Shown: positions 16,734 to 26,566, counted from the first letter of the stretch. The stretch is DNA of 54,577 nucleotides from an uncultured Porphyromonadaceae bacterium (GCA_947175215.1 CAMWLR010000009.1:1-54577); one strand, 5' to 3'. Numbers and translations are program-made. Notes: a model not told the origin generated them from the sequence alone.

Positions 16734-19700
16734 ATGAAAAAAATTCTACTACTGCTTGTGGGTGTGCTAACTATGGCGCTCGCCAATGCGACCACCTACA
16801 CCACCACATCAGGGTCAGCTTCAATTTCAAGCAACCATTTGACGTGGTCTGAAAACGATGTAACCTGGAATCTTGCATATACATGGCTTAGCGGCTCAGG
16901 TTATTTCGCCACAGAAAATGATGGGTTGCACATCGGATCAAATAGCAATGGTATCGGCACAATAAAAATGTCAACCGACGATATCCCCGGGAAAATCAAA
17001 TCTGTCACTATTAACTGTAAGAGTAATGGCTCGACCTCGCTCGCAGTAACTGTTGGCAACACTTCCTTTACTTGCAATGGGAACGAATCAGTTACTATTA
17101 CAAACTCATCATCTTCGTATGCCTTTATAGGGGAAAGTACCGGCGAAATAATAATTGACTTCAACAATTCAACCAACAAGAAAAATATCTATATCAAAGA
17201 AGTCGTTGTTGAGTACGAAGAAGTGACTGAGAACCCCACCTCTGTCGGCGACATCAAGCTGTTTAACGGTGATACTGAAATTGACCCCACTGAGGGCGTT
17301 AATATCCCTGAGGGCACCGTGCTTACCATCTCGTCTGACAATGCCACCTCAATCATGGTTGGTGAAACATCTCTCACTGTTACTGACAACACCGCCACAT
17401 GGTCACCCACTCTCTGCAAAAATAAAGAAGTAACCATCACCGCTTCGGCAGACGGCCTCGAATCAAAGACCCTGACATTCAATCTCACCGTAACCAAGGC
17501 CGTCGGTGACATAATCGTTAAATATGGCGATGTAGAGATCTCAGCCGGTGATGAAATATCAGTGCCCGTAGGTACACTGTTTACCATCCATTCTGACGAT
17601 GCCACCAACATTAACATCCTCTCAGCAGGTGATAATGCATTGTCAGCAGATGGCCCTGATGCCACTTGGCAGCCCAACATCTGCGACAACACCACCATTA
17701 CCATCATCGCCTGTGATAACAACGGACTCCTCACCCAAAAGGAATTCACCTTTAACCTCACCGTCTACGACCCCTCACAGCTTTCTGCCACCTGGATTAT
17801 CACGGGTGTTGACGGCACCTCTAATGGTAATGATGCCTGCGATCTTCCTCTAACACTCGGTCAGGGCAGTGCAGCCGGTAACTGGCAGGCAGTCCACAGC
17901 TCTGCTTACGCCACAACAACCTCGGGCCATGCCCAGTTTGGTTCAAAGAATTATCCGTTTGACGGCGGTACGCTGACATTGACTAACTCTGATATCCCTG
18001 CGAATGCGAGGATACTCTCCGTATCAATGACAGGCTACAACTCTACAACAACACATACCACATGGGCTGTAACGGTTAATGGCAAAGAGGCAACCGAAAA
18101 AATCGTTTTCGGCAATAATACTTTCGCGGAGCATGAGGTTTCGATTGCCAATGAAAATCTTATCGGCAACCAAATCGTCCTGACCTGCGGCGGTGGTAGC
18201 GGCATAAATCAGACATATCTCTCCGGTATCACTATAAAATACACTCTTGAAGAGATAACCCTCGGAGAGGTTACCGCTACTGTTAACGGTGATGAGCTTA
18301 CTTCTCCCCTCGTCCTCGAGGAGGGTGAAACAGTCACATTCTCAGCGGCCTATGCTACCTCTTTTGAGGTCACTGTCGGCGACCGAGATCCCGTTGAACT
18401 CACTGCTCTTGACGGGGTTGCAGAATGGACACCCGACGCATGCACCGCTCAAACCGTATCGGTCATCGCCAAGCGCGTCGTAGAGGGTGAGGAGACACAG
18501 ACCTCTGCACCTCTGACATTCACCCTGACAGTCAACAAGAAAATCATAATTATCGATGACATTGTTGCTACATATCTCACTAATAATGTTATTAATGATG
18601 GCGACACTATCATAGTTGATGAGAACACAACGCTGACATTTAAGGCTGTAAATGCCACCAAGATCGAAATTGCCGGCACTAATACATACGCTGACGATGA
18701 TGAACTGATATGGACTCCGGATGTCTGCGAACCCATGAACATAACAGTGGTCGCCTCTCGTGAAGGCTCAGAAAGTAAGACCCTGACTTTTAACCTTACC
18801 GTCAAGAAGTGTACCCGCTTTACCGCTACGTGGAATGTTATCGGCGTTGACGGACAGTCAAACGGCGGTCAAAAATGCGATCTTCCCCTGCTGTTGAGTG
18901 AGGATAGCGCTGACGGCATCTGGACAGCCGAACATGAGACTGCTTACGCCACCACCAATTCAGGCTGCGCTCAGCTTGGCTCAGGCACACAGGCTAACAC
19001 CTTTGACGGGGGTACGCTGACTCTCACCGGTTCGGCAATCCCGCCTTATGCCACAATCCTCTCTGTCAGCATGACAGGCTATTGCAAGAACAGCAATCCT
19101 CATGCCGTCTGGACAGTCACCGTTAATAATACTGATGCCGATGAGACAATTGCTTTCAATACCGGCTCAGCCGATCATACCGCAAATGTAAACATCACAG
19201 GTAATAAGATCGTCCTGACCTGCCACTCATCAAGCACAAGCAATATGGCGCAGGTTCACCTCTCGGGCATCTCTATTACTTACAGTCTCCCCGAGGAGAC
19301 TCCCGAGCCCGCAGGCGATATTATCTGCGAGCATCCTGTTCACTTCCAGCTCGAAGAGTATACCACCGATAATATGATTTCGGTTATGGCCGGCACCAAG
19401 CTGACATTCATCTCTGAGAATGCCGATCATATCTACATCTCATCTGACGCCGACGGCCTGACTCTCCCCGAGACTGTTGGCGGCGACACGATCGAGTGGG
19501 AAGCCCCCGATATGGAGGAGGGATTCTATGACGAGATCACCGTCACCGCTATCCGCGACAATAATACCGACCCCGTGGTCAAGGTTTATGAGCTCTATGT
19601 AGAGAATGTCACCCACTCTGTCCCCACATATGTGGCCGATGAAGAGAATATGGCTGTCACTCTCACTTGCGAGTCCGGCGCTTTGGCCTATATGATCGTC

Positions 19701-20069
19701 GAGGTTCCCACCATTGACGAGGGTGATATCGAAGATCCGTTTGGCGCGCCCCGCCGCGTCGAGCTCACTGACACCTGGACACATCCCGAAGGTGTTTATC
19801 CCAAGACTCATACCATCGACTACTCTGACCTTGACAAAGACGTAATGGTTTATGCCAAGTCAGTAGTACCCGCCGGCGAGTCAGAGCCGATCAGCTTTAT
19901 GGTCAATGGTGACGGTGTTGTTTCCGGCATCGCAAACGTAAGCCTCGACAACGACAACCGTGGCGAAGCCATCTACTATGATCTGCAGGGCCGTCGCACA
20001 GATGCCGCCCGCGCCGGCCTCTATATCCGCACCGTCGGAGGCAAAGCCGAGAAAGTAGTCATCCGCTGA
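16734..20069 (+). CDS. Large modular secreted protein with Ig-like repeats and C-terminal T9SS-type sorting domain
   Basis: The 1111-residue protein begins with a clear signal peptide (MKKILLLLVGVLTMALANA). Two module types alternate. Type A, about 85 residues, contains GTxLTISSDNAT and W-x-P-x-x-C and ends in KTLTFNLTV. It occurs at about 170-252, 255-345, 508-600, 602-690 and, more divergent, 855-955. Type B, about 160 residues, contains ITGVDGxSNG, CDLPL, FDGGTLTLT and ILSVSMTGY, occurring at about 346-508 and 692-853 with a divergent copy at 20-165. The C-terminus has IYYDLQGRR and AGLYIRTVGG, typical of Bacteroidetes sorting domains. The function is unknown, and a binding or adhesive surface role is plausible. 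Its base composition is less GC-rich than the neighbours. No catalytic motif is seen. Confidence 0.85.
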   Translation: MKKILLLLVGVLTMALANATTYTTTSGSASISSNHLTWSENDVTWNLAYTWLSGSGYFATENDGLHIGSNSNGIGTIKMSTDDIPGKIKSVTINCKSNGSTSLAVTVGNTSFTCNGNESVTITNSSSSYAFIGESTGEIIIDFNNSTNKKNIYIKEVVVEYEEVTENPTSVGDIKLFNGDTEIDPTEGVNIPEGTVLTISSDNATSIMVGETSLTVTDNTATWSPTLCKNKEVTITASADGLESKTLTFNLTVTKAVGDIIVKYGDVEISAGDEISVPVGTLFTIHSDDATNINILSAGDNALSADGPDATWQPNICDNTTITIIACDNNGLLTQKEFTFNLTVYDPSQLSATWIITGVDGTSNGNDACDLPLTLGQGSAAGNWQAVHSSAYATTTSGHAQFGSKNYPFDGGTLTLTNSDIPANARILSVSMTGYNSTTTHTTWAVTVNGKEATEKIVFGNNTFAEHEVSIANENLIGNQIVLTCGGGSGINQTYLSGITIKYTLEEITLGEVTATVNGDELTSPLVLEEGETVTFSAAYATSFEVTVGDRDPVELTALDGVAEWTPDACTAQTVSVIAKRVVEGEETQTSAPLTFTLTVNKKIIIIDDIVATYLTNNVINDGDTIIVDENTTLTFKAVNATKIEIAGTNTYADDDELIWTPDVCEPMNITVVASREGSESKTLTFNLTVKKCTRFTATWNVIGVDGQSNGGQKCDLPLLLSEDSADGIWTAEHETAYATTNSGCAQLGSGTQANTFDGGTLTLTGSAIPPYATILSVSMTGYCKNSNPHAVWTVTVNNTDADETIAFNTGSADHTANVNITGNKIVLTCHSSSTSNMAQVHLSGISITYSLPEETPEPAGDIICEHPVHFQLEEYTTDNMISVMAGTKLTFISENADHIYISSDADGLTLPETVGGDTIEWEAPDMEEGFYDEITVTAIRDNNTDPVVKVYELYVENVTHSVPTYVADEENMAVTLTCESGALAYMIVEVPTIDEGDIEDPFGAPRRVELTDTWTHPEGVYPKTHTIDYSDLDKDVMVYAKSVVPAGESEPISFMVNGDGVVSGIANVSLDNDNRGEAIYYDLQGRRTDAARAGLYIRTVGGKAEKVVIR

Positions 20070-20155
20070 TCTACCTAAAGATCTCAAATAAAGATACCAA
20101 CTCATTTACAGCCGTGAGGCTGCAAGCCCAAAGAAAGTTTTAGTATAATTGGACG

Positions 20156-20192
20156 AAGGCGTGTCAACCCGTTTGACACGCCTTTATCTTTT
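20156..20192 (+). terminator. Terminator of the modular secreted protein gene
   Basis: AAGGCGTGTCAA and TTGACACGCCTT form a perfect 12-bp stem with a short loop, followed by a T-rich tract. Confidence 0.8.
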
Positions 20193-20462
20193 ACTGTTAC
20201 TCTATCTTTTACCCACTTTATCTTTTACTGTTACCGACGAAGATTCCGAAAGAATCCTTTACTATTAGCAGGGGGTTGGGATGATGGAGCCCCTTGGCTG
20301 ACCGCTGTCCCTATCCCCGGAATACAACCCATTAACAAGATCTCCCACGGAGTTCACAGAGCTCACAAATCCGGCCTTACGGATGCTCGAGGCGCGTCTT
20401 CGACACGTCGTCACCTGTCACCATCGCCTCCCGCAGTCTAAACGGGTCAGCGTGCAGGCACA

Positions 20463-20498
20463 GAAAAAAACCGCAGCGACTGTGACAATCGTTGCGGT
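20463..20498 (-). terminator. Terminator of tRNA-Val
   Basis: On the minus strand ACCGCAACGA pairs with TCGCTGCGGT (one G-T pair), followed by a run of seven or more T. It begins 5 nt after the tRNA CCA end. Confidence 0.85.
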
Positions 20499-20503
20499 GA
20501 TAG

Positions 20504-20581
20504 TGGTGGGCGCTGAGGGATTCGAACCCCCGACCCTCTGCTTGTAAGGCAGACGCTCTGAACCAGCTGAGCTAAGCGCCC
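20504..20581 (-). tRNA. tRNA-Val (anticodon TAC), CCA encoded
   Basis: The minus strand folds as a cloverleaf. The acceptor GGGCGCT pairs with AGCGCCC. The D arm contains AGCTCAGCTGGTTCAGAGC. The anticodon arm is TCTGC-CTTACAA-GCAGA with anticodon TAC, and the T arm is GGGGGTTCGAATCCC. The discriminator A and CCA are encoded. It is a single gene with its own terminator. Confidence 0.95.
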
Positions 20582-20761
20582 GTCTCGCTCTCAAAAGCGT
20601 TGCAAAGTTATAAACATTTTTAGTTTCCACCAAATTTTAAGACAATATTTTTTAATCTTTTTTGCGCCTCGTTATATATCTCATTGATTATACGCAGATT
20701 ACCACCATAACTATTTTTTATCACCGATTGTGTCGATTACCAGCTATTACGAGATTTTTTG

Positions 20762-20769
20762 TAACTTTG
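20762..20769 (+). promoter_or_regulatory. -7 promoter element (TAACTTTG) of purB
   Basis: It exactly matches the Bacteroidetes -7 consensus and lies 25 nt before the TTG start of purB. A matching -33 box is not obvious. Confidence 0.6.
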
Positions 20770-20794
20770 CATTTTCTAACAAAAGACTTAAGTT

Positions 20795-22141
20795 TTGGAA
20801 CTCTCAACACTCACCGCCATCTCACCCGTCGATGGCCGCTATCGCTCAAAAACATCGGGCCTTGACCTCTACTTTTCAGAATATGCACTTATCCGCTACC
20901 GTGTCAAGGTAGAGGTGGAGTATTTTATCGCATTATGCCGTCTGCCATTGCCCCAGCTGGCCGATGTGCCGGCCGAAGCCCTCGACCGACTCCCCTCGCT
21001 ATATAAAGACTTCACCGAGGCTGACGCCCTGCGCATCAAGGAGCATGAATCTGTAACCAACCATGATGTCAAGGCTGTTGAGTACTTCCTCAAAGAGCGA
21101 TTCGACGCCATGGGTCTCGCCACCTGGAAAGAGTTTATACACTTTGGCCTCACCTCTCAGGACATCAACAACACCTCGGTGCCGATGTCGGTCAAAGATG
21201 CTATCGACGAGGTCTTCCTCCCCCTGCTTGATGAGTTGATCGACGCGCTCGCCGCCCGTGCCGATGAGTGGGCCGACGTGCCGATGCTCGCCAAGACACA
21301 CGGACAGCCCGCCTCACCCACTCGCCTGGGCAAGGAGATCGAGGTCTTTGTATACCGCCTGCGCCGTCAGCGCGAACTGTTGGCCGCTACCCCCATTACA
21401 GGTAAATTTGGCGGAGCCACCGGCAACTTCAACGCCCATAACGCGGCATACCCCGACATCGACTGGCGCACGTTTGCCAACAGTTTTCTGAGCAGTAACC
21501 TCGGCATAGGCCGTGAGGAGCTGACCACCCAGATCTCAAACTATGACAACCTGGCCGCCCTCTTTGACGCCCTGCGCCGCATCAACACCATAATCCTCGA
21601 TCTCGACCGCGATGTGTGGATGTATGTCTCGGCCGAATATTTCAAGCAGAAGATCAAAGCGGGCGAGGTAGGGTCATCGGCGATGCCCCACAAAGTCAAC
21701 CCCATCGACTTTGAGAACTCAGAGGGTAACCTCGGCATCGCCAACGCCATATATACGCACCTGTCGCAGAAACTCCCCGTATCGCGCCTGCAGCGTGACC
21801 TGACCGACTCGACCGTGCTGCGCAATATCGGTGTACCGATGGCACACAGCGTTATCGCCATCCACTCGACACTTAAGGGACTTGGCAAACTGCTGCTCAA
21901 TCGCGCCGCTATCGACCGCGACCTCAACGCAGCCTGGGCCGTGGTGGCCGAGGGTATCCAGACCATCCTCCGTCGCGAGGGTTACCCCCACCCCTACGAG
22001 ACCCTCAAACAGCTCACGCGCGTCAACACCACAGTCACTGCCGAGTCGATCGCCGGGTTTATCGACACCCTCGATGTCACCCCCGAGGTGAAAGCCGAGC
22101 TCAAGATGCTCTCGCCGGCGACTTACACAGGTGTAAAATGA
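20795..22141 (+). CDS. purB: Adenylosuccinate lyase
   Basis: At 448 residues this is a full-length lyase of the fumarase/aspartase superfamily. It catalyses two steps of purine synthesis: SAICAR to AICAR plus fumarate, and adenylosuccinate to AMP plus fumarate. Visible motifs are HFGLTSQDINNTSVP, THGQPASPTRLGKEI and the signature GSSAMPHKVNPIDFEN with the mobile catalytic loop. The start is TTG 20795 (MELSTLTAISPVDGRY), supported by the expected N-terminal homology and by the promoter 25 nt upstream. It overlaps the next gene in ATGA. Confidence 0.95.
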   Translation: MELSTLTAISPVDGRYRSKTSGLDLYFSEYALIRYRVKVEVEYFIALCRLPLPQLADVPAEALDRLPSLYKDFTEADALRIKEHESVTNHDVKAVEYFLKERFDAMGLATWKEFIHFGLTSQDINNTSVPMSVKDAIDEVFLPLLDELIDALAARADEWADVPMLAKTHGQPASPTRLGKEIEVFVYRLRRQRELLAATPITGKFGGATGNFNAHNAAYPDIDWRTFANSFLSSNLGIGREELTTQISNYDNLAALFDALRRINTIILDLDRDVWMYVSAEYFKQKIKAGEVGSSAMPHKVNPIDFENSEGNLGIANAIYTHLSQKLPVSRLQRDLTDSTVLRNIGVPMAHSVIAIHSTLKGLGKLLLNRAAIDRDLNAAWAVVAEGIQTILRREGYPHPYETLKQLTRVNTTVTAESIAGFIDTLDVTPEVKAELKMLSPATYTGVK

Positions 22142-22992
22142 GCCGTAACACCCTATACATCTCAGACCTTGACGGGACTCTGCTCGACCCCTCGAGCAGA
22201 GTCTCGGACGAGTCTGTCGCCATCCTCAACGACCTGATAGACCGCGGGGCGATGTTTGCCGCCGCCACGGCCCGCACACCGGCCACCGTGCAGACACTGC
22301 TTTCGCGCATCCATCCCTCGCGCACACCCGCCGGGCGCGATATCCCCGACATCGTCATGACCGGCGCTGCGTACTGGAACCGCCGTCTGTCACGATACGA
22401 CTACATACGCATGATGTCGGCCGCCGATGCCGACATTATCAAGCGTGAGTTTGCGCGCGCGGGCATCAATCCGTTTAACTACTGCCTGGGTGAAAACGAA
22501 ATCCTCAACGTATACCACTCGGCGGAGCTCACCCCGCGCGAAGATGACTTCTATCAGCAGCGCCGCCATCTCGCGCTCAAGAAATTTCATTTAGGACGCC
22601 AACCCGCAGAATGGGAGCCTACCGTGCTGTTCTTTGCCATCGGCACGCCCGAGAAGATGGATCGCATCTGCCAAACCATCAACCGCAAGACCCGATGCTC
22701 GGCGGCATGGTATCGTGACATCTTCAATCCTGAGGTCGCTCTGATGGATGTATACGCCTCGGGGTGCTCAAAGGCGACCGCCGTAAAGGATGTGGCCACC
22801 GAGTTGGGGTGCGACCGCATCGTTGTCTTTGGTGACAACCTCAACGACCTGCCGATGATGGAGGTGGCCGACCTATCGGTCGCAGTCGACAACGCCCTCC
22901 CCGCAGTCAAAGAGAAAGCCGACTGCGTCATCGGGCCAAACACCCTGCCGTCGGTAGCCGACTTTATCCGCACCGACTTCCTCTCACAGTAA
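22138..22992 (+). CDS. Cof-type HAD-superfamily hydrolase
   Basis: The 284-residue protein has HAD motif I, ISDLDGTLLDP (both Asp catalytic). ARTPATVQTLL follows the cap entry, and motif IV is VVFGDNLNDLPMM. The large inserted C2 cap and VAVDNALPAVKEKADCVIG identify the Cof/YbiV subfamily, which dephosphorylates sugar phosphates, nucleotides or flavin cofactors. It overlaps the purB stop by 4 nt, indicating coupled translation. The true substrate cannot be read from the sequence. Confidence 0.9.
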   Translation: MSRNTLYISDLDGTLLDPSSRVSDESVAILNDLIDRGAMFAAATARTPATVQTLLSRIHPSRTPAGRDIPDIVMTGAAYWNRRLSRYDYIRMMSAADADIIKREFARAGINPFNYCLGENEILNVYHSAELTPREDDFYQQRRHLALKKFHLGRQPAEWEPTVLFFAIGTPEKMDRICQTINRKTRCSAAWYRDIFNPEVALMDVYASGCSKATAVKDVATELGCDRIVVFGDNLNDLPMMEVADLSVAVDNALPAVKEKADCVIGPNTLPSVADFIRTDFLSQ

Positions 22993-23037
22993 CCTCTCTA
23001 ACCTGGCACTTCTCCCCTCTAACCTCATACTTCTGTC

Positions 23038-25356
23038 ATGTCACTCCCCCGCAGATATCTGTTGCGCAAGGCTATGATCTCAGTCATGGCCGGGGTGATG
23101 TGTATCATCATCGCGGGGTGCAGCTCGACAAAACACGTCCCGCAGGGGAGCTACCTGCTCGACAAGGTTACCATCGCCGTCACCGACTCATCGGGGGTAT
23201 CTACCGGCGGGATGGTCAACTATCTGCGCCAGACACCAAACCATAAGATACTCGGATTCTGGAAACTGCAATTGGGTGTCTATAACCTCTCGGGGAAATC
23301 AGACAGCAAATTTAACCGCTGGCTGCGCAAAATCGGCCAGGAGCCGGCCATCTATGACCCCGACCTGACCGAGCAGAGCGCACGTCAGCTCAAACTCGCC
23401 CTGATCAACCGCGGCTATAATGACGTCGAGGTCGAGGTCGACACCGTCAGCCGCGGCAAGAAGATGGATGTCACCTATCGCCTCAAACCGGGCCAAGCTC
23501 ACCGTGTGGGCAGCTTCTCGACCCTATACACTGACCCGGTGGTCAGAGAGGTGATAATGACCGACTCACTCAAATTTCCCATCGCACCCGGCGACAATCT
23601 CGACCGCAACAATCTCGACAACATCCGCGCCGTCATCACCGAGGAGATGCGCGAACGCGGCTACCTCTCGTTTACCAAAGAGTACATCTCATTCACTGCT
23701 GACACACTCGGCGGCGTCAAGGATGTCGATCTGGTGATGACAGTCAAAGACCCGGGGCTGAGATACCGGTTTCGCAACGTATATATCGTCACCGACTTCA
23801 AACCCGGCGACGATGCCACACAGATGCACTTCGCCGCCAATGACACCCTGACATACGACGGCCTGCGCATACTCTATGGGCCTGACAGATTCCTGCGCCC
23901 CTCGGTGCTGGCCGAGCAATGCTATATCCGCCCCGGCGAACTGTATTCGACCTCGGCGATGGATCGCACGTATGAAAACTTCAACCGCCTGGCGATCCTG
24001 CGATATGTCAACATCGTCACCACCCCCGGCGGCGAGGAGGATGGCGAGAAGGCGCTCGACGTCTACATACTGCTGTCGCGCACCAAAAAACAGGGTATCA
24101 CGTTCGAACTCGAGGGGACAAACTCTGAGGGTGACTTAGGAGTCGGCGGCGGCGTTATCTGGACCAACCGCAACATCTTTCACGGCGGCGAGATACTCAA
24201 CGTCAAATTCAGAGGCGCATACGAGAGCCTGTCAGGTAATCTCGAGGGGTTGATCAACGACCGGTACACCGAACTTGCCGCCGAGGTCGGGATAACATTC
24301 CCCAAAATGGAGGCCCCCTTCCTGACCTCATCATTCAAACGCCGTAACCGCGCCACCACCGAGTTTGCCCTTACATTTATGTGGCAGGAACGTCCCGAAT
24401 ACACCCGTGTTATAGCCGGAGCGGCCTGGCGATTCAAATGGGCCGACCGCAACAACCTCACCCGTCGCACATACGACCTGATAGACCTTAATGTCGTCTC
24501 GCTGCCCCGGTCGACCGTCGACTTCATCAACAATATCGCTCCCAATAATCCCCTGCTGCGTTACAGCTACGAAGACCACTTCATCATGCGCACTGGTTAC
24601 ACATGGTATCACACCAACCGCCGCCCGGCATCGACCACCGACGGCCTCTTCCGCCTCCCCCGACAGGTCAACACCTATACCTGGCACGCCTCGATCGAGA
24701 CCGCCGGTAACCTCCTCTATGCCATCTCAAAAATCGTCGGGCAGAAAAAATCAGACGGCGCCTATAAGATCTTCTCCATCCCCTACGCCCAGTACGTCAA
24801 GGGGGAAATCGACTACACCATCAACCACGCAGTCACTACCCGCAACTCTATATCGTTCCACGCCAGCGCCGGCATCGGGTATCCATACGGCAACGCCACG
24901 ATGATCCCGTTTGAAAAACGTTTTTATGCCGGGGGCGCCAACTCTGTGAGAGGATGGAGTGTCCGCACCCTCGGCCCGGGCAGCTACGACTCGCGCAACA
25001 GCGTCACCGACTTTATCAACCAGTGCGGCGACATCTCGCTGATGCTCAGCCTCGAGTACCGCAACAAACTCTTCTGGGTCTTTGAGGGCGCTGTTTTTAT
25101 CGACGCCGGCAATATCTGGACCATTAAGGATTACCCCAACCAGCCAGGCGGCCTCTTCCGCTTCAACTCATTCTATAAAGAGATCGCCGCAGCCTACGGT
25201 GTAGGCCTGCGCATGGACTTCACCTACTTCCTGCTCAGATTTGACCTCGGATTCAAAGCCCACAACCCAGCCCGCGGTCAGGAACCCTGGCCGCTGATAC
25301 ACCCAGAGTGGAAACGCGACGCGACATTCCACTTCTCAGTGGGTTACCCGTTCTGA
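23038..25356 (+). CDS. TamL-type outer membrane lipoprotein of the BamA/TamA (Omp85) family
   Basis: The 772-residue precursor has a lipoprotein signal peptide (MCIIIAGC, Cys about 28), unlike classical TamA or BamA. POTRA-like segments follow: VDTVSRGKKMDVTYRL, RHAVITEEMRERGYLSF-type strands and RLAILRYVNIVT. A C-terminal 16-strand barrel region of about 400 residues comes next, with the Omp85 signature VRGWSVRTLGPGSY and a final aromatic residue (VGYPF). Bacteroidetes carry such lipid-anchored TamA relatives, thought to help insert outer-membrane proteins together with TamB. No tamB gene is adjacent in this window. It lies 45 nt after the HAD gene and 31 nt before the gph-like gene, probably in one operon. 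Confidence 0.88.
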   Translation: MSLPRRYLLRKAMISVMAGVMCIIIAGCSSTKHVPQGSYLLDKVTIAVTDSSGVSTGGMVNYLRQTPNHKILGFWKLQLGVYNLSGKSDSKFNRWLRKIGQEPAIYDPDLTEQSARQLKLALINRGYNDVEVEVDTVSRGKKMDVTYRLKPGQAHRVGSFSTLYTDPVVREVIMTDSLKFPIAPGDNLDRNNLDNIRAVITEEMRERGYLSFTKEYISFTADTLGGVKDVDLVMTVKDPGLRYRFRNVYIVTDFKPGDDATQMHFAANDTLTYDGLRILYGPDRFLRPSVLAEQCYIRPGELYSTSAMDRTYENFNRLAILRYVNIVTTPGGEEDGEKALDVYILLSRTKKQGITFELEGTNSEGDLGVGGGVIWTNRNIFHGGEILNVKFRGAYESLSGNLEGLINDRYTELAAEVGITFPKMEAPFLTSSFKRRNRATTEFALTFMWQERPEYTRVIAGAAWRFKWADRNNLTRRTYDLIDLNVVSLPRSTVDFINNIAPNNPLLRYSYEDHFIMRTGYTWYHTNRRPASTTDGLFRLPRQVNTYTWHASIETAGNLLYAISKIVGQKKSDGAYKIFSIPYAQYVKGEIDYTINHAVTTRNSISFHASAGIGYPYGNATMIPFEKRFYAGGANSVRGWSVRTLGPGSYDSRNSVTDFINQCGDISLMLSLEYRNKLFWVFEGAVFIDAGNIWTIKDYPNQPGGLFRFNSFYKEIAAAYGVGLRMDFTYFLLRFDLGFKAHNPARGQEPWPLIHPEWKRDATFHFSVGYPF

Positions 25357-25387
25357 CCCTCATAACCTCAACATAAAACAACCGACA

Positions 25388-26038
25388 ATGAAACAGCTCG
25401 TGATATTTGATCTCGACGGCACCCTGATAAACTCGATCGCCGATCTCGGTAACGCCACCAACTACGCCCTTGCCAAAGCCGGGCTACCTACCCATCCTGC
25501 CTCGGCATACCCCATGTTTGTCGGCAACGGCGTGCGCAAACTCATCGAGCGCGCAATCCCCGTGAGCATGCGCAACCCCGAGACTATCGACAGCCTCCTT
25601 GTCGACTTTAAAGAGTATTACGAAGCCCACAAGACCGATGAGACACGCCCCTACCCCGGCATCCCCGAGCTGCTCGCCGACATCACCTCACGCGGCGTCA
25701 AAGTCGCCGTCGCCTCAAACAAATACCGCCAGGCCGTGGTCGAACTCGTCAATCACTACTTCCCCGACGTCCCCTGGGCCGCCATCGAGGGGCAGAAAGA
25801 GGGAGTACCCGTCAAGCCCGACCCATCGATCGTATTCGAGATCCTCGCCGCCTCACCCACACCCAAAGCAGACGTGCTCTATGTCGGCGACTCAGCCATC
25901 GACATGGAGACCGCGCGCCGCTCATGTGTCGAGTCTTGCGGCGTCACCTGGGGATTCCGTTCGCGCGGCGAACTCGAGTCAGCCCACGCCGACAACATCG
26001 CCGACAACACCACCCAACTCCTCCGCCTCATCCTATAA
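25388..26038 (+). CDS. gph: HAD-superfamily phosphatase, phosphoglycolate phosphatase-like
   Basis: The 216-residue protein has motif I, IFDLDGTLINS. The helical C1 cap follows, with MFVGNGVRKLIERA, then motif II VAVASNKY, the lysine region PVKPDPSIV and motif IV VGDSAIDMETA. Length and cap match the Gph/PGP family that removes phosphate from 2-phosphoglycolate, although related enzymes act on pyrophosphate or sugar phosphates. It is the last gene of the purB-HAD-tamL cluster. Motif I is intact. Confidence 0.85.
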   Translation: MKQLVIFDLDGTLINSIADLGNATNYALAKAGLPTHPASAYPMFVGNGVRKLIERAIPVSMRNPETIDSLLVDFKEYYEAHKTDETRPYPGIPELLADITSRGVKVAVASNKYRQAVVELVNHYFPDVPWAAIEGQKEGVPVKPDPSIVFEILAASPTPKADVLYVGDSAIDMETARRSCVESCGVTWGFRSRGELESAHADNIADNTTQLLRLIL

Positions 26039-26102
26039 TCCACTGATCTATATAATATTGGGAGTCTATAAATATTTAATTATTATGATTTCTCGCGGTG
26101 GA

Positions 26103-26134
26103 TTTGGAAAAGCGGGAGAAAGGTTGTAACTTTG
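26103..26134 (+). promoter_or_regulatory. Promoter of the riboswitch-controlled transcript
   Basis: TTTG at 26103-26106 and TAACTTTG at 26127-26134 are separated by 20 bp, a strong Bacteroidetes promoter. Transcription would start near 26141, at the beginning of the riboswitch. Confidence 0.75.
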
Positions 26135-26140
26135 TCGGTG

Positions 26141-26345
26141 CTTAGGTGAGTGTTGATGTCGTCGGCGACAGAGACCTCTAAAAGGGAATCAGGTGAAAAG
26201 CCTGAACAGGCCCGCTACTGTAAGTCATGCTTACCGTTTCTACCTCAGACGTCACCCCGCAGGGGGACAGACGTCGGTCACTGCCTCAATCAGCAGGCGG
26301 GAAGGCCGGCCGAAACGGATGACAAGTCAGGAGACCTGCCTGAGC
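26141..26345 (+). promoter_or_regulatory. Cobalamin (vitamin B12) riboswitch
   Basis: The conserved core is unmistakable: AAAAGGGAA, GGTGAAAAGCC, CAGGCCCGCTACTGTAAG, then GCGGGAAGGCCGG and the B12 box region GATGACAAGTCAGGAGACC-TGCC. Such aptamers bind adenosyl- or related cobalamins and usually repress downstream genes when B12 is present. It lies directly after a strong promoter, and the next gene on this strand is the 1716-residue secreted protein at 26583. Confidence 0.93.
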
Positions 26346-26454
26346 ATTTATTTACTCAGCTGAGATCTCGCGGAACAGATTACAGGCTGGCCCAACCGAC
26401 ACCCACCGGGAATAGGCGTATGCGTATCCCGCGCAAGGACACGTTGTGTCACCA

Positions 26455-26566
26455 ATGATTTACACCCCGTCAGGCTATGCTGAGTAAGCAGAGTTTGGCG
26501 GGGTGCTCTGCGTTACATTCTCACGGCTATGAGGGCTGTGGCTTAATATCAGTTCATGTAAATCAT
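26455..26566 (+). repeat. 10-bp inverted repeat enclosing a hairpin in the riboswitch leader
   Basis: ATGATTTACA (26455-26464) and TGTAAATCAT (26557-26566) are perfect complements. Inside, CACCCCG near 26463 can pair with CGGGGTG near 26509. In addition TTACTCAGC (26352-26360), just after the aptamer, is complementary to GCTGAGTAA (26479-26487). These are alternatives that could make up the expression platform. Confidence 0.55.

Larger units (their letters stand above)
20070..20794 (+). other. Intergenic region with terminator, short repeat, tRNA-Val (minus) and purB promoter
   Basis: This 725-bp region holds a strong terminator (20156), two copies of TATCTTTTACTGTTAC near 20185 and 20220, the tRNA-Val gene with its own terminator on the minus strand, and the purB promoter. 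I see no protein gene. Confidence 0.7.

Noticed and set aside
20185-20235. Two copies of TATCTTTTACTGTTAC as the start of a CRISPR-like array
   Set aside because: There are only two copies, the spacing is short, there is no palindromic repeat and no cas genes are present.
20418-20633. A 71-codon open frame on the minus strand
   Set aside because: It runs through tRNA-Val and its terminator, so it is not a protein gene.
26150-26458. A 102-codon open frame on the plus strand
   Set aside because: It lies within the cobalamin riboswitch and its leader, and the conserved bases are explained by RNA structure.
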